Source of the DNA: Colocasia esculenta
Lineage: Eukaryota; Streptophyta; Magnoliopsida; Alismatales; Araceae
Assembly (NCBI GenBank): GCA_014218235.1
Contig: CM024755.1
Location: 102,404,948 to 102,468,947 of the forward strand
Direction of reading: 5' to 3'
Length of the DNA stretch: 64,000 bases
The notes under the pieces are model-generated. The model saw only the letters and a list, made by a program, of their open reading frames with translations, made no database searches and was not told where the DNA came from. Both the position numbers and the translations under genes were made by a program. This document shows positions 35,826-47,536 of this stretch, in pieces (position 1 is the stretch's first letter; every line of letters begins with the position of its first letter).

Positions 35826-36696
35826 CCCGCATGAACAAATGGATAAAATATAGGACGAAGATGCCACATTCCTCACCATTCTTTTGTTGTGGCACCTGTA
35901 AAATGAATAATGATAATTGAGCAAATTATTTATAAAACTTTGTCAATGAAGCAATTGCTATGAACAAATTATGTTAAAAACTTACTTTTGGAATATGCAA
36001 AGAAATTTCAGCAATGATGTCCTTATCCACTTCTCGTCCTACAGCTTTGTAAATATCCATAACAAAACTAAGCAATGATGCCAAGTTGGAACTAAGTTAG
36101 ACGAGAACAAAACCAATGTAATAATAACATAATCAATCATAATAGTGTTTACCTTATAATGTGAACTTGAAGACTTCTTGCACCAATAGATAAGAGTGAA
36201 TCAAGAAGCAACATACATGGTTTGTCACTGTTGGAATCAAAACTTGCTCGAAAGTTGCATAAGATTAGAAGATTCCAATGCCCCCTATTTCACATGAGAT
36301 TACAAAGGTGTAAAGGTTTTTGGTTGTCTTGCAATAGAAAGAAGTTATACATTCCAGTAAAAGATAAATACCATGAGAATATGTATGCTTACTAGCAGAC
36401 TATTGGCGCAAATGTATATCTCTTTGACAAGATATCTGAAGCCTTGGTCCATGAGCCCATCTTGGTTGCTGTCGCATTCATGTATGCATTGAAGCACAAG
36501 CTATCTAGGTATGTGAATGCGTCTCTCACTTCTATTGGTGTACTTTCCCACAGATGGCTATAAAAGATGAAATATGTCAGACAATCCAGTTAAATGTTTA
36601 GTGATATGGACTATAAAATGACACTAACTCAAAATATAATTGAAAGGCCTTAGAATCCAATTTTCCTCCTTCCCTTGTCTTTGACATTATGGTAGC
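35826..36696 (-). pseudogene. Ulp1-like SUMO protease (C48) domain in CACTA element
   Basis: Exons in sense order are about 36629-36696, 36393-36557, 36153-36284, 35986-36067 and from 35895 down. The catalytic tetrad is readable: His in HWNLLILCNF, Asp in MLLLDSL, Gln and Cys in VPQQKNGEECGIF. Also seen are FTYLDSLCFNAYM before the His and FVMDIYKAVGR between Asp and Gln. Splicing at the consensus GTAAGC donor (36392) and AAATAG acceptor gives a TAG codon just before HWNLL, where the family usually has Trp, so this copy is probably dead. The N-terminal part lies beyond Gypsy C at 46538-46602, in the same frame. Ulp1 proteases cleave SUMO; their role in transposons is unknown. Confidence 0.8.
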
Positions 36697-36701
36697 CTTG
36701 T

Positions 36702-39700
36702 TGTAACGACCCACCTCATACCGGTATGATTATACCAATCCCCATCGGTATAAAGAGCGCCGTCACAGTGGGATAATAACCCAACACTAGCCGATAGGTT
36801 GAAAGGTACGTGGATAGCAATTGATAACAGTGGAAATAAAAATAATTACTCAATGTTTATTCCATCACCATCACACATTCCACAGTCTATATAGCGAAAT
36901 AAAATGACAATGTCCACATTATTACATGATAAAAGAACTACATTGTCCAATATTTTCCATACAATTACTTTATTCAAGGTTTGAAAAAGAAAAGTACAAC
37001 TGATAATCGCTCCTCAAAAGCTACATCACCAAGAGATCAACCTTCGCTATGCCTTCCTCCAAAAAGTGAATACATGTCTCACCTGTACGCCGAAGCAAGG
37101 GTGAGTCCAAAGACTCAGCAAGCAAACCAAAGGCTTAATCTTAAACATATCACATTCATGTTAAGCTATTAAACACTAAAGAATACATACTATCATTTAA
37201 CTACAAAATACACATGGTACTTACTCTTAACTATCAACGCATATTTTAATCACTTAAACATGCTTTAGTCTATCGTGTGTTTATTCTAAATCATGGGTAC
37301 TATATTATACACTTGTACATATTTTCTACACCTAACATGTAGAATGATTCATCCATACACACATTATTCCATTTCATGATATATTCCTGCAACTAGAACA
37401 TAGAATTGAGCATAAAGAAAAGAACAACCTAACATGATGACTATTCACTTTTCACATGCACTTTTCACATTTAATTGTACATTTTGCTTGCTGTTTTAAT
37501 ATAATTAAATCTCATACACATGGTTTCATATTTTATAGCATGAATTGAAAAGTTAAAACATGGTCAAATTGGTTGGCAACAATTTGCACTTAAGCATGGA
37601 ACTTTATACTAATTGAACATTTCATCTAGCATGGAACTAACATTCTTACATGTATTTATCACATTCATAGCAACACTTTACTTGCTGTTTTGACATGAAT
37701 TACATTAAATTACATGGATTTATGTTCATATGTTATCTTATTCATTCAACAATTCTACATGTTCATCTTTCATGTTGCATAAATGACATGGTTACATATG
37801 TTTATTCACATACACTATTACATGAAGAACAATAATCTACATGACATGATACTAACATGATATTTCAATTGAGGTAATTAATACATGAAATATGAACATA
37901 TTGCATTAACACATTAGTTTTCACATGAAAGCACACTCTCATTAACATTAACTCTCTCTTACCTATCTTTTCACATATTTTTCATATCATTTACGCTTTT
38001 ATTTTCATTTATCACATATCATGTCATTTGCACTCATCACGTGCCACATTCGCATGTCATCTGACACTTTATTCATATTCCATCGCTTAAAATGCCATGA
38101 CACATAGTCCTAACTATGTATTAGAGGACGCAAACCAATATCTCATAGCTCATAACTCATCTCATAGCACAACTCATCGCATCTCATAACACATATCTCA
38201 TAACACAACTCATAATCACATACCCACCACCTAGGCAATGTAGTGGTGAATCTTAGTAACTGCGCAGACTGGGAGAAGCCCTCTCCACCCTATCCAGTGG
38301 TACTTGTCCACCTCCAGGTTTTTCCTAATGCCCTTAGGTCATACTTTTCACACATAGAGCCTTCCATAGGGGCTTTTCTATGTACAGCTCTCGAAGCCTC
38401 TAGGGTAGTAGTGTCATTCTTGGCCCAATTGTTACACTTTTACTTTATCACCTTTTCTTTCATTATTCACACACTTCAAATAACTATTTACTCACTTTAC
38501 ATGTAATATGGGTCAATTGCACATATCTTAGTTAACCTAACATGATACTACCATTTTCAAAAAATAAAACAACTCATAATTCAGTCTTAAACTTGCTGTT
38601 AACTTCTGAATTACACAAGTTTAGATTTTAACATATCCAACATGAATAATTCCCATGATTTAACAATATTTGCACTTTCTGTCACCAAATCAGTTCCAAA
38701 TTTTTATCACGGGTTACTAACAGTAAACCTAACACATATGTAATTTTCCAGATTTTTCTAATAGTAAACTTAATTTCCACAATTAAATTTAGATTTTAGA
38801 CATATTCATTGAAATATCTTTATACATGGTACATATGAACATGGTTGGGTGCTAATAGTTCAGAATTTAAATAGCAGACCTCATGCTGTCATGTAAAAAT
38901 TATAAGACTCCAACTTACAACAGATCTATTTTTACTAGATTTAATCATGTTTATGTGATGCTCATAATGCAATTATTAAATTTTCATAATTAACACAGTT
39001 CACAGAAAATTAGGGCAACCCATGATATGACCCAATGACTGTTTACAATCACCCATAAAATTTACAGCATGTAACTACGTCTAGAAATCATTTAAACAGC
39101 ATAAAAAGATCAAACATCACATTTTCAAGACACTGAAGAAGTAGACGTCAAGGGATGTTGCCGTCTACTTTCAACTGCGGCATCCCTTGCCGTCAACTCA
39201 AGAAATTGACTGCAGTAGATGCTGCCGCCAACCTACTCCCAGCAGTACACACAGACAACACTTCATACAAGGGTGAATTTGGGGTTCCAGGACTCGAGGA
39301 AAAATCTAGAAAAATACCTTGGACTTAGGGGACATGCATAAGATTAAGATCTAGGGTTTACTTGCCTCTAAATAAAATCTACAAAGATCAAGAATCGTCG
39401 GTGAAGCCCTCCTCGGCCCTGCCAAGAAGGTGCTCAGAAACGCCTTAGATCTGGTTCTTCTGGGGATGCAGACGGTCCCTCGGAGTTGGAATCTCTTATC
39501 CTATGCATAGGCTATCCTCCAGTTGGTGTAGCTCCTCGGGGAACACCTCCAGTCGACGGATCCGGCCCTCCAAAGATCAGCTTTTCCTCATCTCGGGTCC
39601 AAGGGTTTCACCAAATGCTAAAAGCCTTCTCCTCGACCTAGGATGGGTATTTTATAGGCTTGGGGGTTTGGGTACGCAATAGGGTAGGTTTCCTACGCAT

Positions 39701-40526
39701 TAGGATGGGTTTCCTAATCTGGAACCGGCCAAAATGCGAGTATTAACAAATCTGGAACCATTACGCAGGAGGATATTGACCTCAACATCGGTTGTAGTCA
39801 ACTGCACAGTTGACGTCAAGGGGCTGGCCGCCAACAGGGGGTTGGCGTCCAGCGGGTGGCCGCCCACTGTGAGTTGGCGTCCAGGGATGTGGATGCCAAC
39901 CACAGGCCTGGAAGTTGGCGTCCAGGTCTTGGCCGCCAACTGCACAGTGCATTCAAAACCCTGCCAAACTCTAAAATAAATGCGTAAATACACCAAAACA
40001 ATTTAGTATATGTAAAAATAATTACATATATCCTTACCACATAAAGTACATGCATTACATAATATTTATTTAAATATAACTTACACTAATCATAATTAAG
40101 GATAATATACATCAATAACATACATATACGCACATATACATACACATTACATGATTATATACATCATGCATGGACTTATAATGAAATGAATTTCTCATTA
40201 GTTAAATTCTACATGTACATTACCATTCAAGTACCTTACACACCATAAATAGTTTAACATGCTTAAAGTAGATAGATTTCATTTAAACAAGAATAACATA
40301 TGTATGTATACATATACACACCATGGTTACTTACAACATGTATAAAATAGTTAAATACAAGAGGCACATCAATAATTAAATAATTCATATACATTTAAAT
40401 ATATTTTGCATGCTCGAAAATAAACTCATAATTATTTACAAAATATATGATAATGATTTCTTACTATGTGCACAACACGTACAATATGCATGAGATCTAC
40501 ATACATTGATAACTAGATAATGCATG

Positions 40527-40562
<36 letters not shown>

Positions 40563-41209
40563 CTTATACAAAATAACTTTCATGTACTTACATGGCCTAT
40601 AATATTACTTACCTATCACATGCACAATGTTATTTAAGTACTATTCATATACTATAGATGATTTGATGTACATAGGATTAGATAGATAGATATCACATGC
40701 ATAAGATAACATACATATATACATTTATACTTCATATACTTACACACAATATCCATGGAATAGGTAGTATAATATGCACTTCAAGATTTAGATAGTACAT
40801 GTATAGTGTTATTAAGATGCAATATGAAGTAAGTTAACTAAAATACTCTATACAACAAAATAATTCTTGCATGCACACACTTGAATTGACAAATGTATAA
40901 ATACGCACACGTATACAATATAATTATATATATTATGCATAAAATAGATAAATACAACATGCATATTGATAATTAGATTAAACATGCGTGATATTACTTA
41001 AGTATTATATGCCTAGGATTTTAGTATACACAATATACACAAAATCAGCTAATTGCTTATTCTCACACAAAATATCATATATATATATACATACATATGT
41101 TCATGAGAAGTATAAAATTATAATATGCACAATTGAATACACATGTTATACACATAACAAGTAAATATACATGCACAATATAAAATGAATGAAAACTCAG
41201 GGTATCACA
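36702..41209 (-). repeat. Left (3') LTR of Gypsy C
   Basis: 4508 bp, from TGTAACGACCC to GGTATCACA on the plus strand. Very AT-rich with many ACATG/CATAT motifs. A CA/TA microsatellite lies at about 40528-40562. Confidence 0.9.
39650..39656 (-). promoter_or_regulatory. TATA box of Gypsy C left LTR
   Basis: TTTTATA on the plus strand (TATAAAA in sense). The matching site in the right (5') LTR is at 44963-44969. Inverted TTGACGTC-type motifs flank it on both sides, at 39145-39230 and 39776-39945. Confidence 0.55.
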
Positions 41210-41217
41210 CTCTCCCC

Positions 41218-41821
41218 CCTTGAAAAAGATCTTCATCCTCGAAGATCGAATCGAGTACCTGTGGTGACGTTGCCGAGGTCATCTTCGGCTAATCCTTGCT
41301 CCTTTATTGCTATTGATGAAACATCCTGTGGAATGAACTTCGTCTTCAGGTTCGGACACTCCTTAAGCCGATGATCCTTGTTGCCACATCTAGGGTATCA
41401 CACTCCTTAAAATGAATGAAAACTCAGGGTATCACACTCCTTAAGCCGGTCATCTTCGACACCTTCCTTCCTTTCGCCAACATGCGTTCCCGCCATGACG
41501 CATCCCGCAATGTATGTACTCAGGTTTCTCATTGCCTGATGCCACAGTTGATTGTTTACCTTCCTTGAGTTTCTTCTTCTTCCTATCTTGCCTTTGGAAT
41601 GACTTTGGTACTCCCTCCTTTTGAGCTCCCTTTTCTCCTTGATATGATTCCATTTTATTCTCTTGCTTATTTGCCACGCCAAGAACTTCTTCCAAAGTAC
41701 GGGAATCAAGCTCTAGAAGCCTAGCTTTCAACGATGGTTTGAGCCCTTTCACGAACTTCTTAATTTTGCGGTTCTGCTCATACCTCCTAGACTGAGCACT
41801 ACGTCTACCACGGCCAACCAT
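41218..41821 (-). pseudogene. gag: Gypsy C truncated gag with LTR-derived insertion
   Basis: The start ATG at 41821 follows a TTTTGCAG acceptor-like tract, as in A and D. The product opens MVGRGRRS and passes after about 18 codons into KKFVKGLKPSLKARLLELD, so most of gag exons 1-3 is deleted. A first knuckle reads CGMRHGGNACW. A second (CGNKDHRLKECP) lies past a scar at about 41393-41440 that contains a copy of the LTR start. After that knuckle the sequence runs straight to the 3' untranslated stretch (TTCGAGGATGAAGAT) and a polypurine tract (41210-41222); protease to integrase are missing. Confidence 0.8.
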
Positions 41822-41991
41822 AGTCTGCAAAATAATCAATTTAGTTAGAATCTAGGTTACTAAATCCTAACTATTTTTCTTAACTATCTTCCATTCGTTA
41901 TTAGTAATTTCTACATATATGGATAATTTCCTATAAAGACTTTGCAATATTGTGAGGGTGATGGTCTATCCATGTACAATCTCAACCTTGG

Positions 41992-42003
41992 GCTCTGATA
42001 CCA
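41992..42003 (-). other. Primer-binding site of Gypsy C
   Basis: GCTCTGATACCA on the plus strand, complementary to TGGTATCAGAGC, five bases from the right LTR. Confidence 0.9.
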
Positions 42004-42008
42004 ATCTC

Positions 42009-45000
42009 TGTAATGACCCTCCTCATACCAGTACGATTATACCAATCCCCATCGGTATAAAGAGCGCCGTCACAGTGGGATAATAACCCAACACTAGCCG
42101 ATAGGTTGAAAAGTACGTGGATAGCAATTGATAACAACGGAAATAAAAATAATTACTCAACGTTTATTACATCACCATCACACATTCCACAGTCTATATA
42201 GAGAAATAAAATGACAATGTCCATATTATTACATGATAAAAGAACTACATTGTCTAATATTGTCCATACAATTACTTTATTCAAGCTATGAAATAGAAAA
42301 GTACAACTGATAATCGCTCCTCAAAAGCTACTTCTCCAAGAGATCAACCTTCGCTATGCCTTCCTCCAAAAAGTGAATACCTGTCTCACCTGTACGCCAA
42401 AGCAAGGGTGAGTCCAAAGACTCAGCAAGCAAACCAAAGGCTTAATCTTAAACATATCACATTCATGTTAAGCTATTAAACACTAAAGAATACATACTAT
42501 CATTTAAACTACAAAATACACATGGTCCTTACTCTTAACTATCAACGCATATTTTAATCACTTAAACAAGCTTTAGTCTATCGTGTATTTATTCTAAATC
42601 ATGGGTACTATATTATACACTTGTACATATTTTCTACACCTAACATGTAGCATGATTCATCCATCCACACATTATTCCATTTCATGATATATTCATACAA
42701 CTAGAACATAGAATTGAGCATAAAGAAAAGAACAACCTAACACGATGACTCTTCACTTTTCACATGCACTTTTCACATTTAATTGTACATTTTGCTTGCT
42801 GTTTTAATATAATTAAATCTCATACACATGGTTTCATATTTTATAGCATGAATTGAAAAGTTAAAACATGGTCAAATTGGTTGGCAACAATAAGCACTTA
42901 AGCATGGAACTTTATACTAATTGAACATTTCATCTAGCATGGAACTAACATTCTTACATGTATTTATCACATTCATAGCAACACTTTACTTGCTGTTTTG
43001 ACATGAATTATATTCAATTACATGGATTTACATTTGTTCATATGTTATCTTATTCATTCAACAATTCTACATGTTCATCTTTCATGTTGCATAAATGACA
43101 TGGTTACATATGTTTATTCACATACACTATTACATGAAGAACAATAATCTACATGACATGATACTAACATGATATTTCAATTGAGGTAATTAATACATGA
43201 AATATGAACATATTGCATTAACACATTAGTTTTCACATGCAAGCACACTCTCATTAACATTAACTCTCTCTTACTTATCTTTTCACATATTTTTCATATC
43301 ATTTAAGCTTTTATTTTCATTTATCACATATCATGTCATTTGCACTCATCACATGCCACATTCGCATATCACCTTACACTTTATTCATATTCCATCGCTT
43401 AAAATGCCATGACACATAGTCCTAACTACCTATTAGAGGACGCAAACCAATATCTCATAGCTCATAACACATATCTCATAGCACAACTCATCGCATCTCA
43501 TAACACATATCTCATAACACAACTCATAATCACATACCCACCACCTAGGCAATGTAGTGGTGAATCTTGGTAACTGCGCAGACCGGGAGAAGCCCTCTCC
43601 ACCCTATCCAGTGGTACTTGTCCACCTCAAGGTTTTTCCTAATGCCCTTAGGTCATACATTTCACACATAGAGCCTTCCATAGGGACTTTTCTATGTACA
43701 GCTCTCAAAGCCTCTAGGGTAGCAGTGTCATTCTTGGCCCAATTGTTACACTTTTACTTTATCGCATTTTCTTTCATTATTCACACACTTCAAATAACTA
43801 TTTACTCACTTTACATGTAATATGGGTCAATTGCACATATCTTAGTTAACCTAACATGATACTACTGTTTTCAGAAATAAAACAACTCATAATTCAGTCT
43901 TAAACATGCTGTTAACTTCTGAATTACACAAGTTTAGATTTTAACATATCCAACATGAATAATTCCCATGATTTAACAATATTTGCACTTTCTGTCATCA
44001 AATCAGTTCCAAATTTTATCACAGGTTACTAACAGTAAACCTATCACATATGTAATTTTCCAGATTATTCTAACAATAAACATAATTTCCACAATTAAAT
44101 CTAGATTTCAGACATATTCATTGAAATATCTTTATACATGGTACATATGAACATGGTTGGATGCTAACAGTTCAGAATTTAAATAGCAGACCTCATGCTG
44201 TCATGTAAAAATTATAAGACTCTAACTTACAACAAATCTATTTTTACTAGATTTAATCATGTTTATGTGATGTTCATAATGAAATTATTGAATTTTCATA
44301 ATTAACACAATTCACAGAAAATTAGGGCAACCTCATGATATGACCCAATGACTGTTTACAATCACCCCTAAAATTTATAGCATGTAACTACGTCTAGACA
44401 TCATTTAAACAGCGTAAAAAGATCAAACAACACATTTTCAGGACACTGAAGAAGTAGACGTCAAGGGATGTTGTCGTTTACTTTCAACTGTGGCATCCCT
44501 TGCCGTCAACTCAAGAACTTGACTGCAGTAGATGCTGCTGCCAACATGCTCCCAGCAGCACACACAGACATCACTTCATACAAGGGTGAATTTGGGGTTC
44601 CAGGACTCGAGGAAAAATCTAGAAAAATACCTTGGACTTAGGGGACATGTATAGGATTAAGATCTAGGGTTTACTTGCCTCTAAAAAAAACCTACGAAGA
44701 TCAAGAATCGTCGGTGAAGCCCTCCTCGGCCCTGCCATGAAGGTGCTCAGAAACGCCTTAGATCTGGTTCTTCTGGGGATGCAGACGGTCCCTAGGAGTT
44801 GGAATCTCTTATCCTATGCATAGGCTATCCTCCAGTTGGTGTAGCTCCTCGGGGAACACCTCCAGTCGACAGATCCGGCCCTCCAAAGATCAGCTTTTCC
44901 TCATCTCGGGTCCAAGGGTTTCACCAAATGCTAAAAGCCTTCTCCTCGACCTAGGATGGTTATTTTATAGGCTTGGGGGTTTGGGTACGCAATAGGGTAT

Positions 45001-45839
45001 GTTTCCTACGCATTAGAATGGGTTTCCTAATCTGGAACTGGCCAAAACGTGAGCATTAACAAATCTGGAACCGTTACGCAGGAGGATATTGACGTCAACA
45101 TCGGTTGTAGTCAACTGCACAGTTGACGTCAAGGGGATGGCCGCCAATAGGGGGTTGGTGTCCATCAGGTGGCCGCCCACTGTGAGTTGGCATCTAGGGA
45201 TGTGTACGCCAACCACAGGCTTGGAAGTTGGCGTCCAGGTCTTGGCCGCCAACTGCACAGTGCAGTCAAAACCCTGCCAAACCCTAAAATAAATGCGTAA
45301 ATACACCAAAACAATTTAGTATATGTAAAAATAATTACATATATCCTTACCACATAAAGTACATGCATTACATAATATTTATTTAAATATAACTTACACT
45401 AATCATAATTAAGGATAGTATACATCAATAACATACATATACGCACATATACATACACATTACATGATTATATACATCATGCATGAACATATAATGAAAT
45501 GAATTCCTCATTATTTAAATTCTACATGTACATTATCATTCAAGTACCTTACACACCATAAATAGTTTAACATGCTTAAAGTAGATAGATTTCATTTAAA
45601 CAAGAATAACATATGTATGTATACATATACACACCATGGTTACTTACAATATGTATAAAATAATTAAATACAAGAGGCACATCAATAATTAAATAATTCA
45701 TATACATTTAAATATATTTTGCATGCTCGAAAATAAACTCATAATTATTTACAAAATATATGATAATAATTTCTTACTATGTGCACAACACGTACAATAT
45801 GCATGAGATCTACATACATTGATAGCTAGATAATGTATG

Positions 45840-45880
<41 letters not shown>

Positions 45881-46532
45881 TTATACAAAAATAACTTTCA
45901 TGTACTTACATGGCCTATAGCATTACTTACCTATCACATGCACAATGTTATTTAAGTACTATTCATATACTATAGATGATTTGATGTACATAGGATTAGA
46001 TACATAGATGTCACATGCATAAGATAACATACATATATACATTTATACTTCATATACTTACACACAATATCCATGGAATAGGTAGTATAATATGCACTTC
46101 AAGATTTAGATAATACATGTATAGTGTTATTAAGATGCAATATGAAGTAAGTTAACTAAGAATACTCTATACAACAAAATAATTCTTGCATGCACACACT
46201 TGAATTGACATATGTATAAATACGCACACATATACAACATAATTATATATATTATGCATAAAATAGATAAATACAACATGCATATCGGTAATTAGATTAA
46301 ACATGCGTGATATTACTTAAGTATTATATGCCTAGGATTTTAATATACACAATATACACAAAATCAGCTAATTGCTTATTCTCACACAAAATATCATATA
46401 TATATATATATACATACATATGTTCATGAGAAGTATAAAATTATAATATGCACAATTGAGTACACATGTTATACATACAACAAGTAAATATACATGCACA
46501 ATATAAAATGAATGAAAATTCAGGGTATCACA
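42009..46532 (-). repeat. Right (5') LTR of Gypsy C
   Basis: 4524 bp, from TGTAATGACCC to GGTATCACA on the plus strand. Close to the left LTR; the microsatellite here (about 45844-45880) is a pure TA run. TATA in sense at 44963-44969, with motif clusters at about 44452-44545 and 45085-45260. Confidence 0.9.
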
Positions 46533-46537
46533 CTTGT

Positions 46538-47094
46538 TGCGAGTTCGGAGACCTTCCACTTTACAATCTGTAAATGTCAACATTCTAGCAATCTTCTTCC
46601 CCCTGAGATATTCAATGATTCATGTTACGAAGTAAAATTTTACATAAATAATATGCTCAATTTCAATGAGATAAAAATATTAGGCATACATTACAAATCG
46701 TATGTCGCACGCCTCAACAAATATTATTCTTTTGAAAAATCTTGATCCTCACAGCAGTACCTACAAAATTTGTTACTTTAATGAAATTAGATCGACAAAC
46801 TAAATTCAGTAAATAAATGGAATAAATGAGACAAGTTACAATTTCGGGCATTCAGAAAACAACACAACCTACTCATTTTTGAATAGTTTTTAAAGTAACT
46901 TCTAGCCATTCAACATCATTTCTCTCCCATTGCATGTTTGCCTCATCATCAACAACTTCATGTTCTTTAGCATTGCCATGTGTTAGGGCAATATCTAAGA
47001 TTGCCTCTTTATCCACGGTTTGCCCATCTTGGACATCAAATAGATCTCTAGGCGGAGCTAGTTGAAGACTATTTACATAGCTTGTACTTTCCAT
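46538..47094 (-). pseudogene. CACTA gene, N-terminal exons upstream of the Ulp1 domain
   Basis: Exon 46538-46602 follows a TCTCAG acceptor and encodes KKIARMLTFTDCKVEGLRTR. When Gypsy C and one CTTGT are removed it runs in frame into the exon at 36696. A further minus-strand frame at 46873-47094 (opening MESTSYVNSLQLAPPRDLFD, acidic) is probably an upstream exon; I do not recognise a domain in it. The gene is cut at about 47098 by Gypsy D. Confidence 0.6.
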
Positions 47095-47098
47095 TTGC

Positions 47099-47350
47099 TA
47101 GTATGTGAACAATGTTATGTTATGGACTTATGATTCATGAACTTTGTTTATTTACTTCTTTACTATATAGACTGTGGGATGTGTGTAATGATGATGGAAT
47201 AGGAATTTCTTTTCTTCTGTTGTACTTTCCTTTGTTATTTGTGTACATCTTTACCTACTACGTTGTGTTGGGTACATGTCCCACTATGACGACGCACTTT
47301 ATATCGATGTGGATTGGTATAATTATACTAGTATAAAGGGGGTCGTTACA
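47099..47350 (+). repeat. Remnant of the 5' LTR of Gypsy D
   Basis: The last about 250 bp of an LTR, ending GGGGGTCGTTACA. The final about 90 bp align with the end of the Gypsy C LTR read in sense. The remainder of the LTR is missing. Confidence 0.7.
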
Positions 47351-47355
47351 GAGAT

Positions 47356-47367
47356 TGGTATCAGAGC
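47356..47367 (+). other. Primer-binding site of Gypsy D
   Basis: TGGTATCAGAGC, perfect complement to the 3' end of plant initiator-Met tRNA, five bases after the LTR. Confidence 0.9.
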
Positions 47368-47536
47368 AACATGTTGAGATTGTACATAAATAAGCCATCA
47401 TCTACACAATATTTCAAAGTCTTTATAGAATTAGTCCATACATGTGGAAAACATCTAATAATGAATTAAAGATAGTTAAGAAAATGGTTAGGACTAAGTA
47501 ATTTAGATTCTAACTGAGTTGATTGTTTTACAGGCA

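Larger units (their letters stand above)
36702..46532 (-). mobile_element. Gypsy C, Tekay/Del-like deletion derivative (LTRs plus partial gag)
   Basis: Two LTRs of about 4.5 kb enclose only about 800 bp. The perfect duplication CTTGT lies at 36697-36701 and 46533-46537. Orientation is minus: the PBS GCTCTGATACCA (41992-42003) adjoins the right LTR and the polypurine tract adjoins the left. The end of its LTR and its leader match element D closely. Pol is absent. It interrupts a CACTA exon, and the exon frame is continuous when C is removed. Confidence 0.9.
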
